Positions 1 to 8,400 of a DNA stretch of 64,000 nt are shown one piece after another. The notes below the pieces were generated by a model. It ran no database searches. It saw only the letters and a list, made by a program, of their open reading frames with translations, and was not told the origin of the DNA. The stretch is from positions 62,001 through 126,000 of the forward strand of contig JACKGZ010000006.1 in NCBI GenBank assembly GCA_020639255.1. Reading direction: 5' to 3'. The DNA comes from Phycisphaera sp. (GTDB taxonomy: Bacteria; Planctomycetota; Phycisphaerae; Phycisphaerales; UBA1924). A program made the position numbers and the translations under genes. The first letter of the stretch is position 1. Each line of letters opens with the position of its first letter.

Positions 1-784
1 GCTCTCCACCGTGGCGGTGAGGGTCACCGCTGCCGAGACGGTCGCCGTGTTGGTCGTATGACGCGCCGCCAGGCTGATCGTTCCAGAATGGGTACTTCCA
101 ACTCGGGTCCGTCGTTCGGCTTGCATCGAGCCAGGTACCGCCGCTGTCTCCGTTGACGATCTTGGACGCCGGGAAGTTGATCTGGAAATATCGCCAGGGT
201 CGGCCGACGATCCCGTGATCACCGAAATCCGGTGACATGAATGTGTCGTTGAGTGCTTGATCGCCGTAGTTCAAGATGGCGCTGCGGGGGATGTTGAATT
301 TGTTGAGCTCGGGCGGATAGGAGTACCGCACAAATGGATCCGGCGCAAGCAGCCGCCTGTTCATGCCGATGCCGGTGCGGTAGCTGATCTGATCGGGCAG
401 ATCGGTATCTCGGAGTTCTTCTTCGGAGAGGAAGGATTTGAACTCGGGACAGCGGAAGACAGCCGAGCGTGCCTCGCGTTCGCCCTGGTCGTTCATGACA
501 TAGTTGCTCATGATCTGAAACCAGAAGATCGATTGGTTCCCAGGGTTATCCTTGCCGATCACTGGGATGCCGGGCCAGATGATGATGTCGTCGAATGCTG
601 CTCCGTAGACACCATGCCCGATTCCGATCTGTCTCTGATTGCTCATGCAGAGCGCGGTTTTGCCCGCCTTTCGAGCCTTTCCGAGCGCGGGCAAGAGAAT
701 GCCGATCAGGAGCGCAATGATCGCGATAACGACCAGAAGTTCAATGAGGGTAAACGCACCCCGCCGTTCAGCACTTCCAAACAT
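1..784 (-). CDS. Prepilin-type N-terminal methylation domain protein (DUF1559-like), 3' end outside window
   Basis: The reverse strand reads an open frame from ATG at 784 to the window edge, about 261 codons. It begins MFGSAERRGAFTLIELLVV, a class III prepilin signal: short basic leader, then the G-A-F-T-L-I-E-L motif with Glu at +5 and a hydrophobic N-terminal helix. The body has Cys, Trp and Tyr scattered as in planctomycete type II pseudopilin-like proteins. The visible end (about residue 255, RHGGE) is where the family's C-terminal DGH-type segment would begin, so only the last part seems missing. Such proteins are expected in the envelope after prepilin peptidase processing. The role is unknown; planctomycetes carry many copies. 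The gene lies downstream of, and codirectional with, the dockerin protein ending at 908. Confidence 0.85.
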   Translation of the reverse strand, partial: MFGSAERRGAFTLIELLVVIAIIALLIGILLPALGKARKAGKTALCMSNQRQIGIGHGVYGAAFDDIIIWPGIPVIGKDNPGNQSIFWFQIMSNYVMNDQGEREARSAVFRCPEFKSFLSEEELRDTDLPDQISYRTGIGMNRRLLAPDPFVRYSYPPELNKFNIPRSAILNYGDQALNDTFMSPDFGDHGIVGRPWRYFQINFPASKIVNGDSGGTWLDASRTTDPSWKYPFWNDQPGGASYDQHGDRLGSGDPHRHGGE

Positions 785-840
785 GAAGCCTTCTCCGTTT
801 GTGCTGTGCTCGATCGTGCGGCACAGGTCTGGGTGTGAAT

Positions 841-872
841 GGCTTTCGCCGACGTGCCCGCCGGCGAAAGCC
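841..872 (-). terminator. Strong hairpin downstream of the two-domain dockerin gene
   Basis: Bases 841-851 and 862-872 form a perfect 11-bp inverted repeat (GGCTTTCGCCG / CGGCGAAAGCC) with a 10-base loop, 35 bases past the stop of the reverse-strand gene ending at 908. There is no clear T-run after it, so it may be an atypical terminator or an mRNA-stabilising stem. Confidence 0.5.
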
Positions 873-907
873 TGTCGTGGAGTCTCAGTTCAGAACAAGG
901 TTGAGCA

Positions 908-2665
908 TCACGGGCAGCCCACGTTGAAGTTGGCAACCCATGCGGAGAAGTCGGCAGGCGAGCACATGCCGTCGCCGTTCTGATCGCACTCGGGTGCCAT
1001 TGTGTTGAACGCGGCAACCCACGCCGAGAAGTCGGCGGGCGAGACCATGCCGTCGTGGTTCACGTCGGGCAGGCAGACCGATGCGGCTGGCGTTTCGACG
1101 ACAACATTGTCAACCAGGAACGAAACGATCGGAATGCTGTTGGTCGAGAAGACGATCTCATCGAAGGTGTAGGTTTCGGGGGTGGGGTCGAAGCCGGCTG
1201 TCGCAAGCATGCCATCGACGTACGCCCGTGCATCCATCTCGTCGCCGCGGCGTTCGAGTTCGAGGCGAACGGTGCGTTTGGTCGTTCCGAGTGACCACTG
1301 CGGATCGTCAGAGGTTGCGCCGAGTGCGAAGGTGCCGCCACCGGTCAGCGAGCCGACGAGATCTCGGCGGATCGTGATACTGGAGTCGGGGCTGACGCCG
1401 GTATCCATTTGCACCATGTATCCGGTGTCGTCATCGGTGGTGACGCTGTCACTGGTATCGGCGACAACCGGAGTACCTTCTGAGTTGTACAGCCCGTAGC
1501 GGAATCGCCGATCGGAGTCCGGTGCGAAGCCATCGAGGCGGACATCGAACTGGAACGCGATTTTCTGGCCGTCGGCGAGTGTGACGGGGTCGATGCTGGC
1601 GATCATGGCCCGAGTGCTGGTCGTAGAGACGAACGCGCGGAACGCGTTGCCGGTGCCGATGCCAGCCGAGTCGTCGGCGACGTCGACAAGCATGCCGCTC
1701 ACGCCGCGAGCGAAGAACCACGGGAATCCGAGATCGAGGGCATCATTGACGGGGCCGTCGGCGACGCCGTCGTTGTCGCGGTCGCCGTCCTCAAATCCGT
1801 CTTCCGAGGCCGAGGTTTCGGGCACGGGGACGTAGAGGACTTCGATGTTGTCGACTCGGTAATCGATCGCAGCACCGCTCGTGCCAAATGCGACTGTGTC
1901 GAAGGTGTAATCGAGATTGTTTGCGGTGAGGTCGGCTTCGAGTATCGTGCCTTCTTGGGCAACATTACCGTCAACGACAAGTGCGAAGCTGAGGTCGTTG
2001 CCGACACGACGGATGACGTACTCGTAGCGTTTGGACGTATTTGTTGCAGCCGAAGCCGGGTCCGATCCTGAAGCACCCATCGAGACGCTGCTGCCACCGA
2101 GCAAGCTCGGTGCGGGATCGCCTCGGCCGGTGATGGTGGTGCCGCCGTCGGCTGTGCCGGTGTCGATCTGGATGTTGTATCCCGTATCGTCGTCGGTGAG
2201 CAGAATGTCGGAGGTATCCTCCGTCACATTGGTGCCTCGGCCGTTGTAGAGGCCCATGCGGAGTCGGCGGTCGCCGTCGCCTGCACCACCTGAGTCGACC
2301 GGGTCGATTGGACTCTCGGTGATGCGAACGTCCATCGCCAAGGTGATGCGATCGCCGTCTGCCAATGTGGTGGCTGCGAAATTGGAGATCAGAAACCGGC
2401 TGCTTGCGGTATCAGAGACCAAGTCGAGCGCGTTTCCGGATCCGATGCCTGCGCCGTCGTCGGCCACGCTCACCGTGACTGCCGAGCTTCCGCGGGCGAA
2501 GTACCATGCCTGACCGACATCGCCCGCGTCGGTGACGGGGCCCTCGGCAACGCCGTCGTTGTCGCGGTCGCCGTCGCCGAAACCGTCGGAGACAAGAACC
2601 TGGCTCTGGGCGGTGCCCGCTGCGGCCATCAGTGCAATACAGAGCATACGAAGTTTCGAATCCAT
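908..2665 (-). CDS. Secreted protein with two tandem homologous domains and a C-terminal GC-type dockerin-like domain
   Basis: 585 aa from ATG at 2665, chosen because AGGAGA lies 7 bases upstream and the N-terminus becomes a clean signal peptide (MDSKLRMLCIALMAAAG, cleavage after SQ). A longer frame to 2698 adds a polar leader. Two repeats of about 250 aa (roughly 25-285 and 290-525) share the pattern DGFxDGDRDNDGVAxGPV, an ADDxAGIGxGNA segment and TDDDTGY, suggesting duplicated beta-sandwich (LamG/CBM-like) domains. The last 50 residues hold two EF-hand-like loops (DVNHDGMVSPADF and DQNGDGMCSPADF), each followed by SAWVAxFN, and end in GCP. I infer an exported carbohydrate-binding or surface protein; no catalytic motif was recognised. 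It follows the LacI-family gene by 65 bases on the same strand and may be controlled by it. Confidence 0.8.
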   Translation of the reverse strand: MDSKLRMLCIALMAAAGTAQSQVLVSDGFGDGDRDNDGVAEGPVTDAGDVGQAWYFARGSSAVTVSVADDGAGIGSGNALDLVSDTASSRFLISNFAATTLADGDRITLAMDVRITESPIDPVDSGGAGDGDRRLRMGLYNGRGTNVTEDTSDILLTDDDTGYNIQIDTGTADGGTTITGRGDPAPSLLGGSSVSMGASGSDPASAATNTSKRYEYVIRRVGNDLSFALVVDGNVAQEGTILEADLTANNLDYTFDTVAFGTSGAAIDYRVDNIEVLYVPVPETSASEDGFEDGDRDNDGVADGPVNDALDLGFPWFFARGVSGMLVDVADDSAGIGTGNAFRAFVSTTSTRAMIASIDPVTLADGQKIAFQFDVRLDGFAPDSDRRFRYGLYNSEGTPVVADTSDSVTTDDDTGYMVQMDTGVSPDSSITIRRDLVGSLTGGGTFALGATSDDPQWSLGTTKRTVRLELERRGDEMDARAYVDGMLATAGFDPTPETYTFDEIVFSTNSIPIVSFLVDNVVVETPAASVCLPDVNHDGMVSPADFSAWVAAFNTMAPECDQNGDGMCSPADFSAWVANFNVGCP

Positions 2666-2730
2666 CTCAGATCTCCTCGGTTGGTGCGTCGGCTCCATCC
2701 GACAATGACCGGGCCTCCTCCAGGCCGAGG

Positions 2731-3813
2731 TCAGGGGTGTGCGTGTGACAAACCCGGGCGTACTTTGAGCTCGGGAACAAAGCTTGGGTGTTCTTCCGGC
2801 CTGATCAGGCGCGGCTCGACGAGAATGCGCTGACGGAGCGAGTGTCCGTTTCCAGAATTGATCTCTCTCAGAAGCAACGCGACGGCTTCGCGTCCGATGA
2901 GTTCGGGGTTGATGTCGATTGTGGCGGGGAGCGGGTTCAAACCCGAGAGAACAGGGTCGTTATCGCATGAAATAAGCTCGATATCGTGTGATAGATCGAT
3001 GCCGCGCTGCTCGAGCAAACGGTGAGCAATCACAGTGGCTCGGTCTCGAGGAACAAAAACGCCCGTCGGGCGTTTCGAGAGATTCAGCAGTTTGTCAATG
3101 ACCGGAATGAAGCGTTCAGGCGTGGCATGGACGGTATCTTGAGTTGCCGGTCGGCCCTGTTCGATGACGTCGCATTGGACGCCGTGAAGATTCGCGGTAT
3201 GGACGAATGCTTCTTTACGCGCTTCGAATCCCTGGTGTCCGGGGTCGCAATACAGATAGGCGATGTGCGTATGTCCCTGCTGGATCAGATACTCAGCTGC
3301 GAGCCTGCCAATAGCTTCGTTGTCCGGGCTGACACGATTGCCGAAGTAGCCGGCGGTGTCTCGGGGGCTCATGAGCCACACACTCGGCGTGTTCGCGAGC
3401 TGTTCAATCATCTGGCGAGGCGGCAGGAAGCCGTGAAGGAGCAGTCCGTCAACGCGCTCGCTGGCAACAGTGGGGGGCAGACGAGATTCGTCCTGGACCT
3501 GGCCAACGATGAGGTTGACATCGGCGTCGGCGAGTGCTTTTTCAACGCCGTGGAGAACGGCCGCTGTCACCGGAGCGCGGACGAGCATGGCGTCGGTCCG
3601 CATCATCAGGAGCGCGATGGTGCCGTTGCGGAGCCCCGCCCGATCTTTGGGCTTGGGGCCCGGGCGTCGGCCCGAGGGGTTGTATCCAAGCTCGCGCATC
3701 GCCTTGCGGACGGCGGCTTCCGCCTCGTCGGAAACACCGGCCCGCCCGTTGAGAACACGGGAGACGGTCGCGTGGGAGAACCCGGCAAGTTTGGCCACTT
3801 CGGTGATCGACAC
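2731..3813 (-). CDS. LacI/GalR-family transcriptional regulator
   Basis: 360 aa from GTG at 3813, preferred because AGGAAGGAGA sits 7 bases upstream; the ATG at 3846 lacks a ribosome site and would add 11 residues before the helix-turn-helix. The DNA-binding domain is canonical: ITEVAKLAGFSHATVSRVL with the hinge-helix region near residues 45-60 (ELGYNPSGRRPGPK). The effector part is a periplasmic-binding-protein fold (about 75-345) with the family's VDGLLLHGF, YLIQQGHTHIAYL and SCDNDPVLSGLNP segments. It is expected to be a cytoplasmic dimeric repressor of a carbohydrate gene set. The dockerin gene follows on the same strand, and an aldo/keto reductase operon lies divergently upstream; both are plausible targets. 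Confidence 0.93.
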   Translation of the reverse strand: MSITEVAKLAGFSHATVSRVLNGRAGVSDEAEAAVRKAMRELGYNPSGRRPGPKPKDRAGLRNGTIALLMMRTDAMLVRAPVTAAVLHGVEKALADADVNLIVGQVQDESRLPPTVASERVDGLLLHGFLPPRQMIEQLANTPSVWLMSPRDTAGYFGNRVSPDNEAIGRLAAEYLIQQGHTHIAYLYCDPGHQGFEARKEAFVHTANLHGVQCDVIEQGRPATQDTVHATPERFIPVIDKLLNLSKRPTGVFVPRDRATVIAHRLLEQRGIDLSHDIELISCDNDPVLSGLNPLPATIDINPELIGREAVALLLREINSGNGHSLRQRILVEPRLIRPEEHPSFVPELKVRPGLSHAHP

Positions 3814-3894
3814 CCAGAAGTCTCCTTCCTGTATGCGCCGGAGCATAACGGAATTTGCATGGGACGCAACAAGAAATTTACAGCATTATGCAGG

Positions 3895-3908
3895 TGCATT
3901 CGAGTGCA
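3895..3908. promoter_or_regulatory. Candidate LacI-family operator
   Basis: TGCATTCGAGTGCA is an imperfect 14-bp palindrome with central CG, the shape LacI-family proteins recognise. It lies 82 bases upstream of the repressor's GTG start, in the 343-base divergent region 3814-4156. No second copy was confirmed in the window, so this is only suggestive. Confidence 0.3.
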
Positions 3909-4048
3909 TACACGCGTTTGCCGCTCGTAATCGCGGTTTGTGCGAAGTAGCATCAACCGACGTTCAAGCCTGATATAGCCCATAAAATGTGTGATGAATG
4001 GGATTTGTATACATTTTTATCGGTGAGGATGCGATTGTGTGCAATTCG

Positions 4049-4078
4049 TTGTAATGTTCAAGAATTTCCTGCTACAAT
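4049..4078 (+). promoter_or_regulatory. Candidate sigma-70-type promoter for the aldo/keto reductase operon
   Basis: TTGTAA (4049-4054) and TACAAT (4073-4078) are separated by 18 bases, about 80 bases before the aldo/keto reductase ATG, in an AT-rich stretch. The rest of 3814-4156 holds the candidate operator and no gene I can support. Confidence 0.35.
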
Positions 4079-4156
4079 CCGCCCATATCGGGCCAGATGC
4101 GCTGAATGGCTGTACATTAGTGACCGGAGCGAGCCGCCCCTTTGGACGCACAAACC

Positions 4157-5149
4157 ATGATGCAGTACACGGCACTCAACGGCACTGATTTGAAGGTGTC
4201 TCGCATTGCATACGGGTGTATGACGACCGTCGGGTCGCAGACCTACGCGGGCCTCGAGGAGGCCCAGGCGATCGCGACCATTTACGCAGCGATGGATCAG
4301 GGCATCACGCTCTTCGACACCGCCCGGGCCTACGGCGGGGGCGAGTCCGAGCGGCTTCTGGGCAAGGCGGTGAAGGGACGCCGGGATCAGGTCGTCATCG
4401 CCTCGAAGCCCATGGGGCCGACGCTCGCGAGAGATGAGTTGATTGAGGAGTGCGAGCAGTCGCTCAAGGACCTCGGCGTCGAGACGATCGATCTGTATCA
4501 GATCCATTGGCCCCGGCACCAGCACCCTTGGGCCGAGACGGCCGACGCGATGCTCCGGCTGAAGGAATCCGGCAAGATCCGGCACATCGGCGTGTGCAAC
4601 TTCGGGGTCGAGGACTTTGCGAACTGGACCGAGCTTGCCGAGTGCACGACGAATCAGCTCGCGTACAACATGATCTTCCGCGCGGTCGAGCAGGAGCTGC
4701 TCCCGCATCTCAAAGAGCAGAACGCGGGGATCCTGTGCTACTCGTCGGTGGCGCAGGGGCTCTTGGCCGGGCGGTACGCCTCGGCCGACGAGGTGCCGGT
4801 GGGTCGGGCGCGGACGCGTCACTTCTCGAACGATCGCGAGGAGGCCCGCCACGGTGAGGCCGGCTGTGAGGCCGAGACGTTCGGGGCGATCGCCAAGGTC
4901 CGCGCGATCGCCGAGCGGGAGGGGCTCTCGATGTCGACGCTCTCTCTCGCGTGGCTGCTGTCTCGGCCGATGGTGACCTCGGTGCTTGTGGGTGCGAGTT
5001 CGCCCGAGCAGGTGAAGCAGAACGTGGAGGCCGCGGGTGTGTCGCTCTCGCCCGAGACGATTGCCGAACTCGACACGGCGACGGACCCGGTGAAGCGGGC
5101 GCTCGGGCCGAGCCTGGATATGTGGGCGTCGCCCCCGAGGATGCGGTGA
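4157..5149 (+). CDS. Aldo/keto reductase family oxidoreductase
   Basis: 330 aa from ATG at 4157 (ATG at 4160 is equally possible; a TTG at 4142 is less likely). The (beta/alpha)8 NAD(P)H-dependent reductase fold is shown by the family tetrad: Asp and Tyr in FDTARAYGGGES, Lys in VVIASKPM and His in YQIHWPRH. The C-terminal LLSRPMVTSVLVGASSPEQ is the usual cofactor-binding end. It first-genes a plus-strand run with a Gfo/Idh oxidoreductase, a TIM-barrel isomerase, mannonate dehydratase and a beta-helix protein. A role in reducing or oxidising a sugar acid or keto-sugar is likely; substrate cannot be read from sequence. Confidence 0.9.
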   Translation: MMQYTALNGTDLKVSRIAYGCMTTVGSQTYAGLEEAQAIATIYAAMDQGITLFDTARAYGGGESERLLGKAVKGRRDQVVIASKPMGPTLARDELIEECEQSLKDLGVETIDLYQIHWPRHQHPWAETADAMLRLKESGKIRHIGVCNFGVEDFANWTELAECTTNQLAYNMIFRAVEQELLPHLKEQNAGILCYSSVAQGLLAGRYASADEVPVGRARTRHFSNDREEARHGEAGCEAETFGAIAKVRAIAEREGLSMSTLSLAWLLSRPMVTSVLVGASSPEQVKQNVEAAGVSLSPETIAELDTATDPVKRALGPSLDMWASPPRMR

Positions 5150-5210
5150 GCGGGTGCCTGATCGGCTGAGCGAGAACGGCGGCTTGTACAAGAGCCGGGA
5201 GCAGGAAACG

Positions 5211-6290
5211 ATGATCGTTGTGAATGTGCCACAGGATCGCAGCCCGCAGGGAAGCCGGATTGTCCGCGTGGGTATCGCGGGCCTTGGCCGCAGCGGCTGG
5301 CTCATCCACGCGATGACGATCAACGAGATGCCGGGCAAGTTCCGCGTCGTTGCGGTGGCCGACCCGAAAGAGGAGCGGCTCGCCGAGGCCGTCGAGCTCT
5401 TCGGCTGCGGGGTTCACCGCACGTTCGAGTCGCTGGTCGAGGACGACGCGGTCGATGTCATCGTGGTCGCGACCCCAAGCCATCTGCACGAGGAGCACAC
5501 GATCCGGGCACTCCGCGCGGGCAAGCACGTGATCGTCGAGAAACCTTTCTCGATGTCCGCGGCCGAGGCCCGAAACATGATCGCGACGGCCGAGGAAGTG
5601 GGACGGATCATCGCACCCTTCCAGAACCGGCGATTCGAGGGGCACTTCCTCAAGGTGCGCGAGCTGATCGACGCCGGCACGTTCGGCGAGATCGTGCAGA
5701 TCCGCATGGCGTGGCACTTCTTCTCACGCCGATGGGACTGGCAGGCGATGCGCCGCTACGGCGGGGGCGCGCTGACCAATAACGGCGCCCACCTCATCGA
5801 TCAGGCGATGGAGCTGTTCGGCGAGGGCGAGCCCGAGATCTTCCTCGATCTCAAGCCGGGCTTGACGCTCGGGGATGCCGAGCAGCACATGAAGCTCGTG
5901 CTCCACGGCGAGGGTCACCCGACGATTGACATCGAGCTCACCAACGCGTGCGCGTTCCCGCAGAAGCGGTGGCTCATCATGGGCACCAGCGGCGGCCTCG
6001 AGGGCACCACTCAGGAACTCCGCTGGCGAAGTGTGGATTGGTCGAAGATGCCCGAGCGGGAACTCGATCTCGGGGCGGCGTCGGATCGCCTGTACAACAA
6101 CGAGGACATGGTCTGGAACGAGGGCGAGTGGAAAGACACCGCGACCTCTCGCGACCCGTACAAGCGGTTCTTTGCGAACCTGCACGCGGCAATCTGCAGC
6201 GGTCGTCCGCTTGTGGTGACGCCCGCCAGCGCCCTGCGCTGCATGGAAGTGCTCGACCGTTGCCGCGAAGGCCTCGAGGCGTTGAAGTAG
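5211..6290 (+). CDS. Gfo/Idh/MocA-family oxidoreductase
   Basis: 359 aa from ATG at 5211, which has GGGAGCAGGA just upstream; the frame extends back to 5154 but that leader is not protein-like. The Rossmann start GIAGLGRSGW binds NAD(P), and the EKPFSM motif near residue 115 carries the conserved Lys of the family. The C-terminal half is the alpha/beta domain that supplies the substrate pocket. No signal peptide, so cytoplasmic. The following gene's ribosome site overlaps this stop codon, arguing for one operon with the isomerase and ManD. Likely oxidises or reduces a sugar or sugar acid in the uronate pathway. Confidence 0.9.
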   Translation: MIVVNVPQDRSPQGSRIVRVGIAGLGRSGWLIHAMTINEMPGKFRVVAVADPKEERLAEAVELFGCGVHRTFESLVEDDAVDVIVVATPSHLHEEHTIRALRAGKHVIVEKPFSMSAAEARNMIATAEEVGRIIAPFQNRRFEGHFLKVRELIDAGTFGEIVQIRMAWHFFSRRWDWQAMRRYGGGALTNNGAHLIDQAMELFGEGEPEIFLDLKPGLTLGDAEQHMKLVLHGEGHPTIDIELTNACAFPQKRWLIMGTSGGLEGTTQELRWRSVDWSKMPERELDLGAASDRLYNNEDMVWNEGEWKDTATSRDPYKRFFANLHAAICSGRPLVVTPASALRCMEVLDRCREGLEALK

Positions 6291-6299
6291 GAGCCTCGT

Positions 6300-7193
6300 G
6301 TGTACGCCAGCCTCATGCCAGACCTGATCGCAATCGAGGCGGAGCCCGCCGAGTCGATCGGTATTGCGCAGCGAGCAGGCTTCGACGGGCTGGACATCCG
6401 CTTCAACCGCTTCACCGATGCGGTGATCGGCTTCGGTGTCGATCGCTTCCGCGATGAAATGTCCGCTGCGGGTCTGCGCCCAGGGTATTGCAGCCTGACC
6501 GCTCAGAAGATCGGCGTCGATGCCTACGAGTGGGCTCGGGAGATCGCGGACCTGCCCAGGCGGGCGGGCGTGGCGAGGGAGCTTGGGTACGAACGCGCGA
6601 CCTCGGTCGTGCTGCCCTTTAGCGATGAACTCGACTTCGCTGCAAATATGGCGATGCACGTCGAGCGGATCAGGCAGGCCGCGGACATCCTCGCGGACTT
6701 CGGTATCGCCTTCGGGGTGGAGTACGTCTCACCGAAATCGCGGCGCGAAGGCAAGAAGCACGAGTTCGTGCACGATCTGAGAGGCGCACTCGAATTACTC
6801 GACGAGGTCGATCGCCCGAACGCGGGGCTGATGCTCGACTGCTTCCACTGGGCGTGCGCGGGCGAGTCGGAGTCGCAGATCGCGGAGCTGGATCCATCGA
6901 TCATCGTTGCGGTGCATCTGAACGACTTCGTGCAGGGGCGCTCGATCAATGAGCAGACCGTGATGGAGCGTCTGCTCCCGGGCGAGTCTGGGCTCATCGA
7001 TATCGAGGCGTTCCTGCGGGGCCTTGTGCGTTGCGGCTACGCGGGTCCGCTCACCGCCGAGCCCACGCATCCGCGCTGGAAAGACGTGCCCGCTGATCGG
7101 GCGGCCAAGCAGACCGCCGATTCCATCTTGAGCTGTCTCGCCCGTTTTCGCGGCGGGGCAACGGCAACATCAGAGAGAGAAAGCCATCCATGA
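6300..7193 (+). CDS. Sugar phosphate isomerase/epimerase (AP endonuclease 2-like TIM barrel)
   Basis: 297 aa from GTG at 6300, with AGGAG at 6288-6292 overlapping the stop codon of the upstream gene. It has the xylose-isomerase-like barrel pattern: GFDGLDIRFNRF near residue 25, GVEYVSPKS near 140, LMLDCFHWACAG near 178, HLNDF near 205 and TAEPTH near 252. The Glu/Asp/His/Glu positions are those that bind the metal in this superfamily. It overlaps mannonate dehydratase by four bases (ATGA), indicating translational coupling. The exact reaction, an epimerisation, isomerisation or dehydration of a keto-sugar acid, is not determined by sequence. Confidence 0.88.
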   Translation: MYASLMPDLIAIEAEPAESIGIAQRAGFDGLDIRFNRFTDAVIGFGVDRFRDEMSAAGLRPGYCSLTAQKIGVDAYEWAREIADLPRRAGVARELGYERATSVVLPFSDELDFAANMAMHVERIRQAADILADFGIAFGVEYVSPKSRREGKKHEFVHDLRGALELLDEVDRPNAGLMLDCFHWACAGESESQIAELDPSIIVAVHLNDFVQGRSINEQTVMERLLPGESGLIDIEAFLRGLVRCGYAGPLTAEPTHPRWKDVPADRAAKQTADSILSCLARFRGGATATSERESHP

Positions 7194-8398
7194 AAATCGT
7201 TGACGCCAAGGTCTTCGTGTGCTCCCCGGGCCGGAACTTCGTGACGCTGAAGATCACGACGGAGGACGGCATCACCGGCCTCGGCGACGCGACACTGAAC
7301 GGGCGCGAGCTTTCGGTCGTGTCGTATCTCGAAGATCATCTGATCCCGTGTCTAATCGGGCGCGACGCGCGGAACATCGAGGACATCTGGCAGTATTTCT
7401 ACCGTGGTGCGTACTGGCGTCGCGGGCCCGTCACAATGACGGCGATCGGTGCGATCGACACGGCGCTCTGGGACATCAAGGCCAAGGCATTGGGCGTGCC
7501 GCTCTATCAGCTTCTGGGCGGTGCGAGCCGTCAGGGCGTGATGGTGTACGGGCACGCATCGGGTGCGGACCTGGACGAAGCCGTCGCGAACGTGCGGGAC
7601 TACGCGGCCAAGGGCTACCGGGCGATTCGCGTGCAGTCGGGCATCCCCGGCCTTGATAGCACCTACGGCGTCGGACGCGGGAAGTACTTCTACGAGCCTG
7701 CCGACCGCGCACTTCCTCCGGAGAACATCTGGTCGACACGCAAGTACCTGAACTTCGCGCCCAAGCTCTTCGAGGCCGTGCGTGAAGCGGTGGGCGAAGA
7801 TGTTCATCTGCTCCACGACGTTCACCACCGGCTGACACCGATCGAAGCGGCGCGACTCGGGCGCGATCTCGAGCCGTTCAACCTGTTCTGGCTCGAGGAC
7901 GCGGTGCAGTGCGAGTTGCAGGCGGGATTCGAGATTATCCGTCAGCACACCACCACGCCGCTGGCGGTCGGTGAGGTGTTCAACTCGATCTACGACTGCC
8001 AGGAACTGCTCAGCAAGCAACTCATCGATTACATCCGCATGACCGTCTCGCACGGCGGGGGCATCACGCAACTCCGCAAGATTGCGGCGCTCGCCGACGT
8101 CTACCACGTCCGCACGGGCTGCCACGGAGCGACGGATATGTCGCCGGTGTGTATCGCGGCCTGCCTGCACTTCGGGATGTGGGTGCCGAACTTCGGCGTG
8201 CAGGAATTCATGCTGCATTCCGAAGAAACCCGCGAGATCTTCGGGGCGCAGTACACCTTCTCGGACGGGTACGTCCATCCCGGTGACTCGCCCGGACTGG
8301 GTGTGGAGTTCGACGAGTCTTCGGTCGAGAAACATCCGTATGTACCCGCGTACCTCCCCGTCAACCGGAAGGAAGACGGCACGATGTGGAACTGGTAG
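7190..8398 (+). CDS. manD: D-mannonate dehydratase (enolase superfamily, RspA/ManD type)
   Basis: 402 aa, the usual ManD length. It should convert D-mannonate (or D-gluconate) to 2-keto-3-deoxygluconate using Mg2+. Family marks seen: N-terminal capping domain with FVTLKITTEDGITGLGDATLNGRE, the VQSGIPGLDSTYGVG loop, metal ligands in LLHDVHH, FWLEDAVQ and AVGEVFNS, the catalytic RTGCHGATDMSPV segment, and the C-terminal EDGTMWNW typical of ManD. ATG at 7190 overlaps the stop of the isomerase. It feeds the KDG kinase and KDPG aldolase encoded 6-10 kb downstream. Some family members with this sequence type are weakly active, so in vivo flux is inferred. Confidence 0.93.
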   Translation: MKIVDAKVFVCSPGRNFVTLKITTEDGITGLGDATLNGRELSVVSYLEDHLIPCLIGRDARNIEDIWQYFYRGAYWRRGPVTMTAIGAIDTALWDIKAKALGVPLYQLLGGASRQGVMVYGHASGADLDEAVANVRDYAAKGYRAIRVQSGIPGLDSTYGVGRGKYFYEPADRALPPENIWSTRKYLNFAPKLFEAVREAVGEDVHLLHDVHHRLTPIEAARLGRDLEPFNLFWLEDAVQCELQAGFEIIRQHTTTPLAVGEVFNSIYDCQELLSKQLIDYIRMTVSHGGGITQLRKIAALADVYHVRTGCHGATDMSPVCIAACLHFGMWVPNFGVQEFMLHSEETREIFGAQYTFSDGYVHPGDSPGLGVEFDESSVEKHPYVPAYLPVNRKEDGTMWNW

Positions 8399-8400
8399 CG

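Noticed and set aside
2707..2728. Small GGCCT/AGGCC stem after the LacI-family gene
   Set aside because: Only 5 bp with no T-run; too weak to call a terminator.
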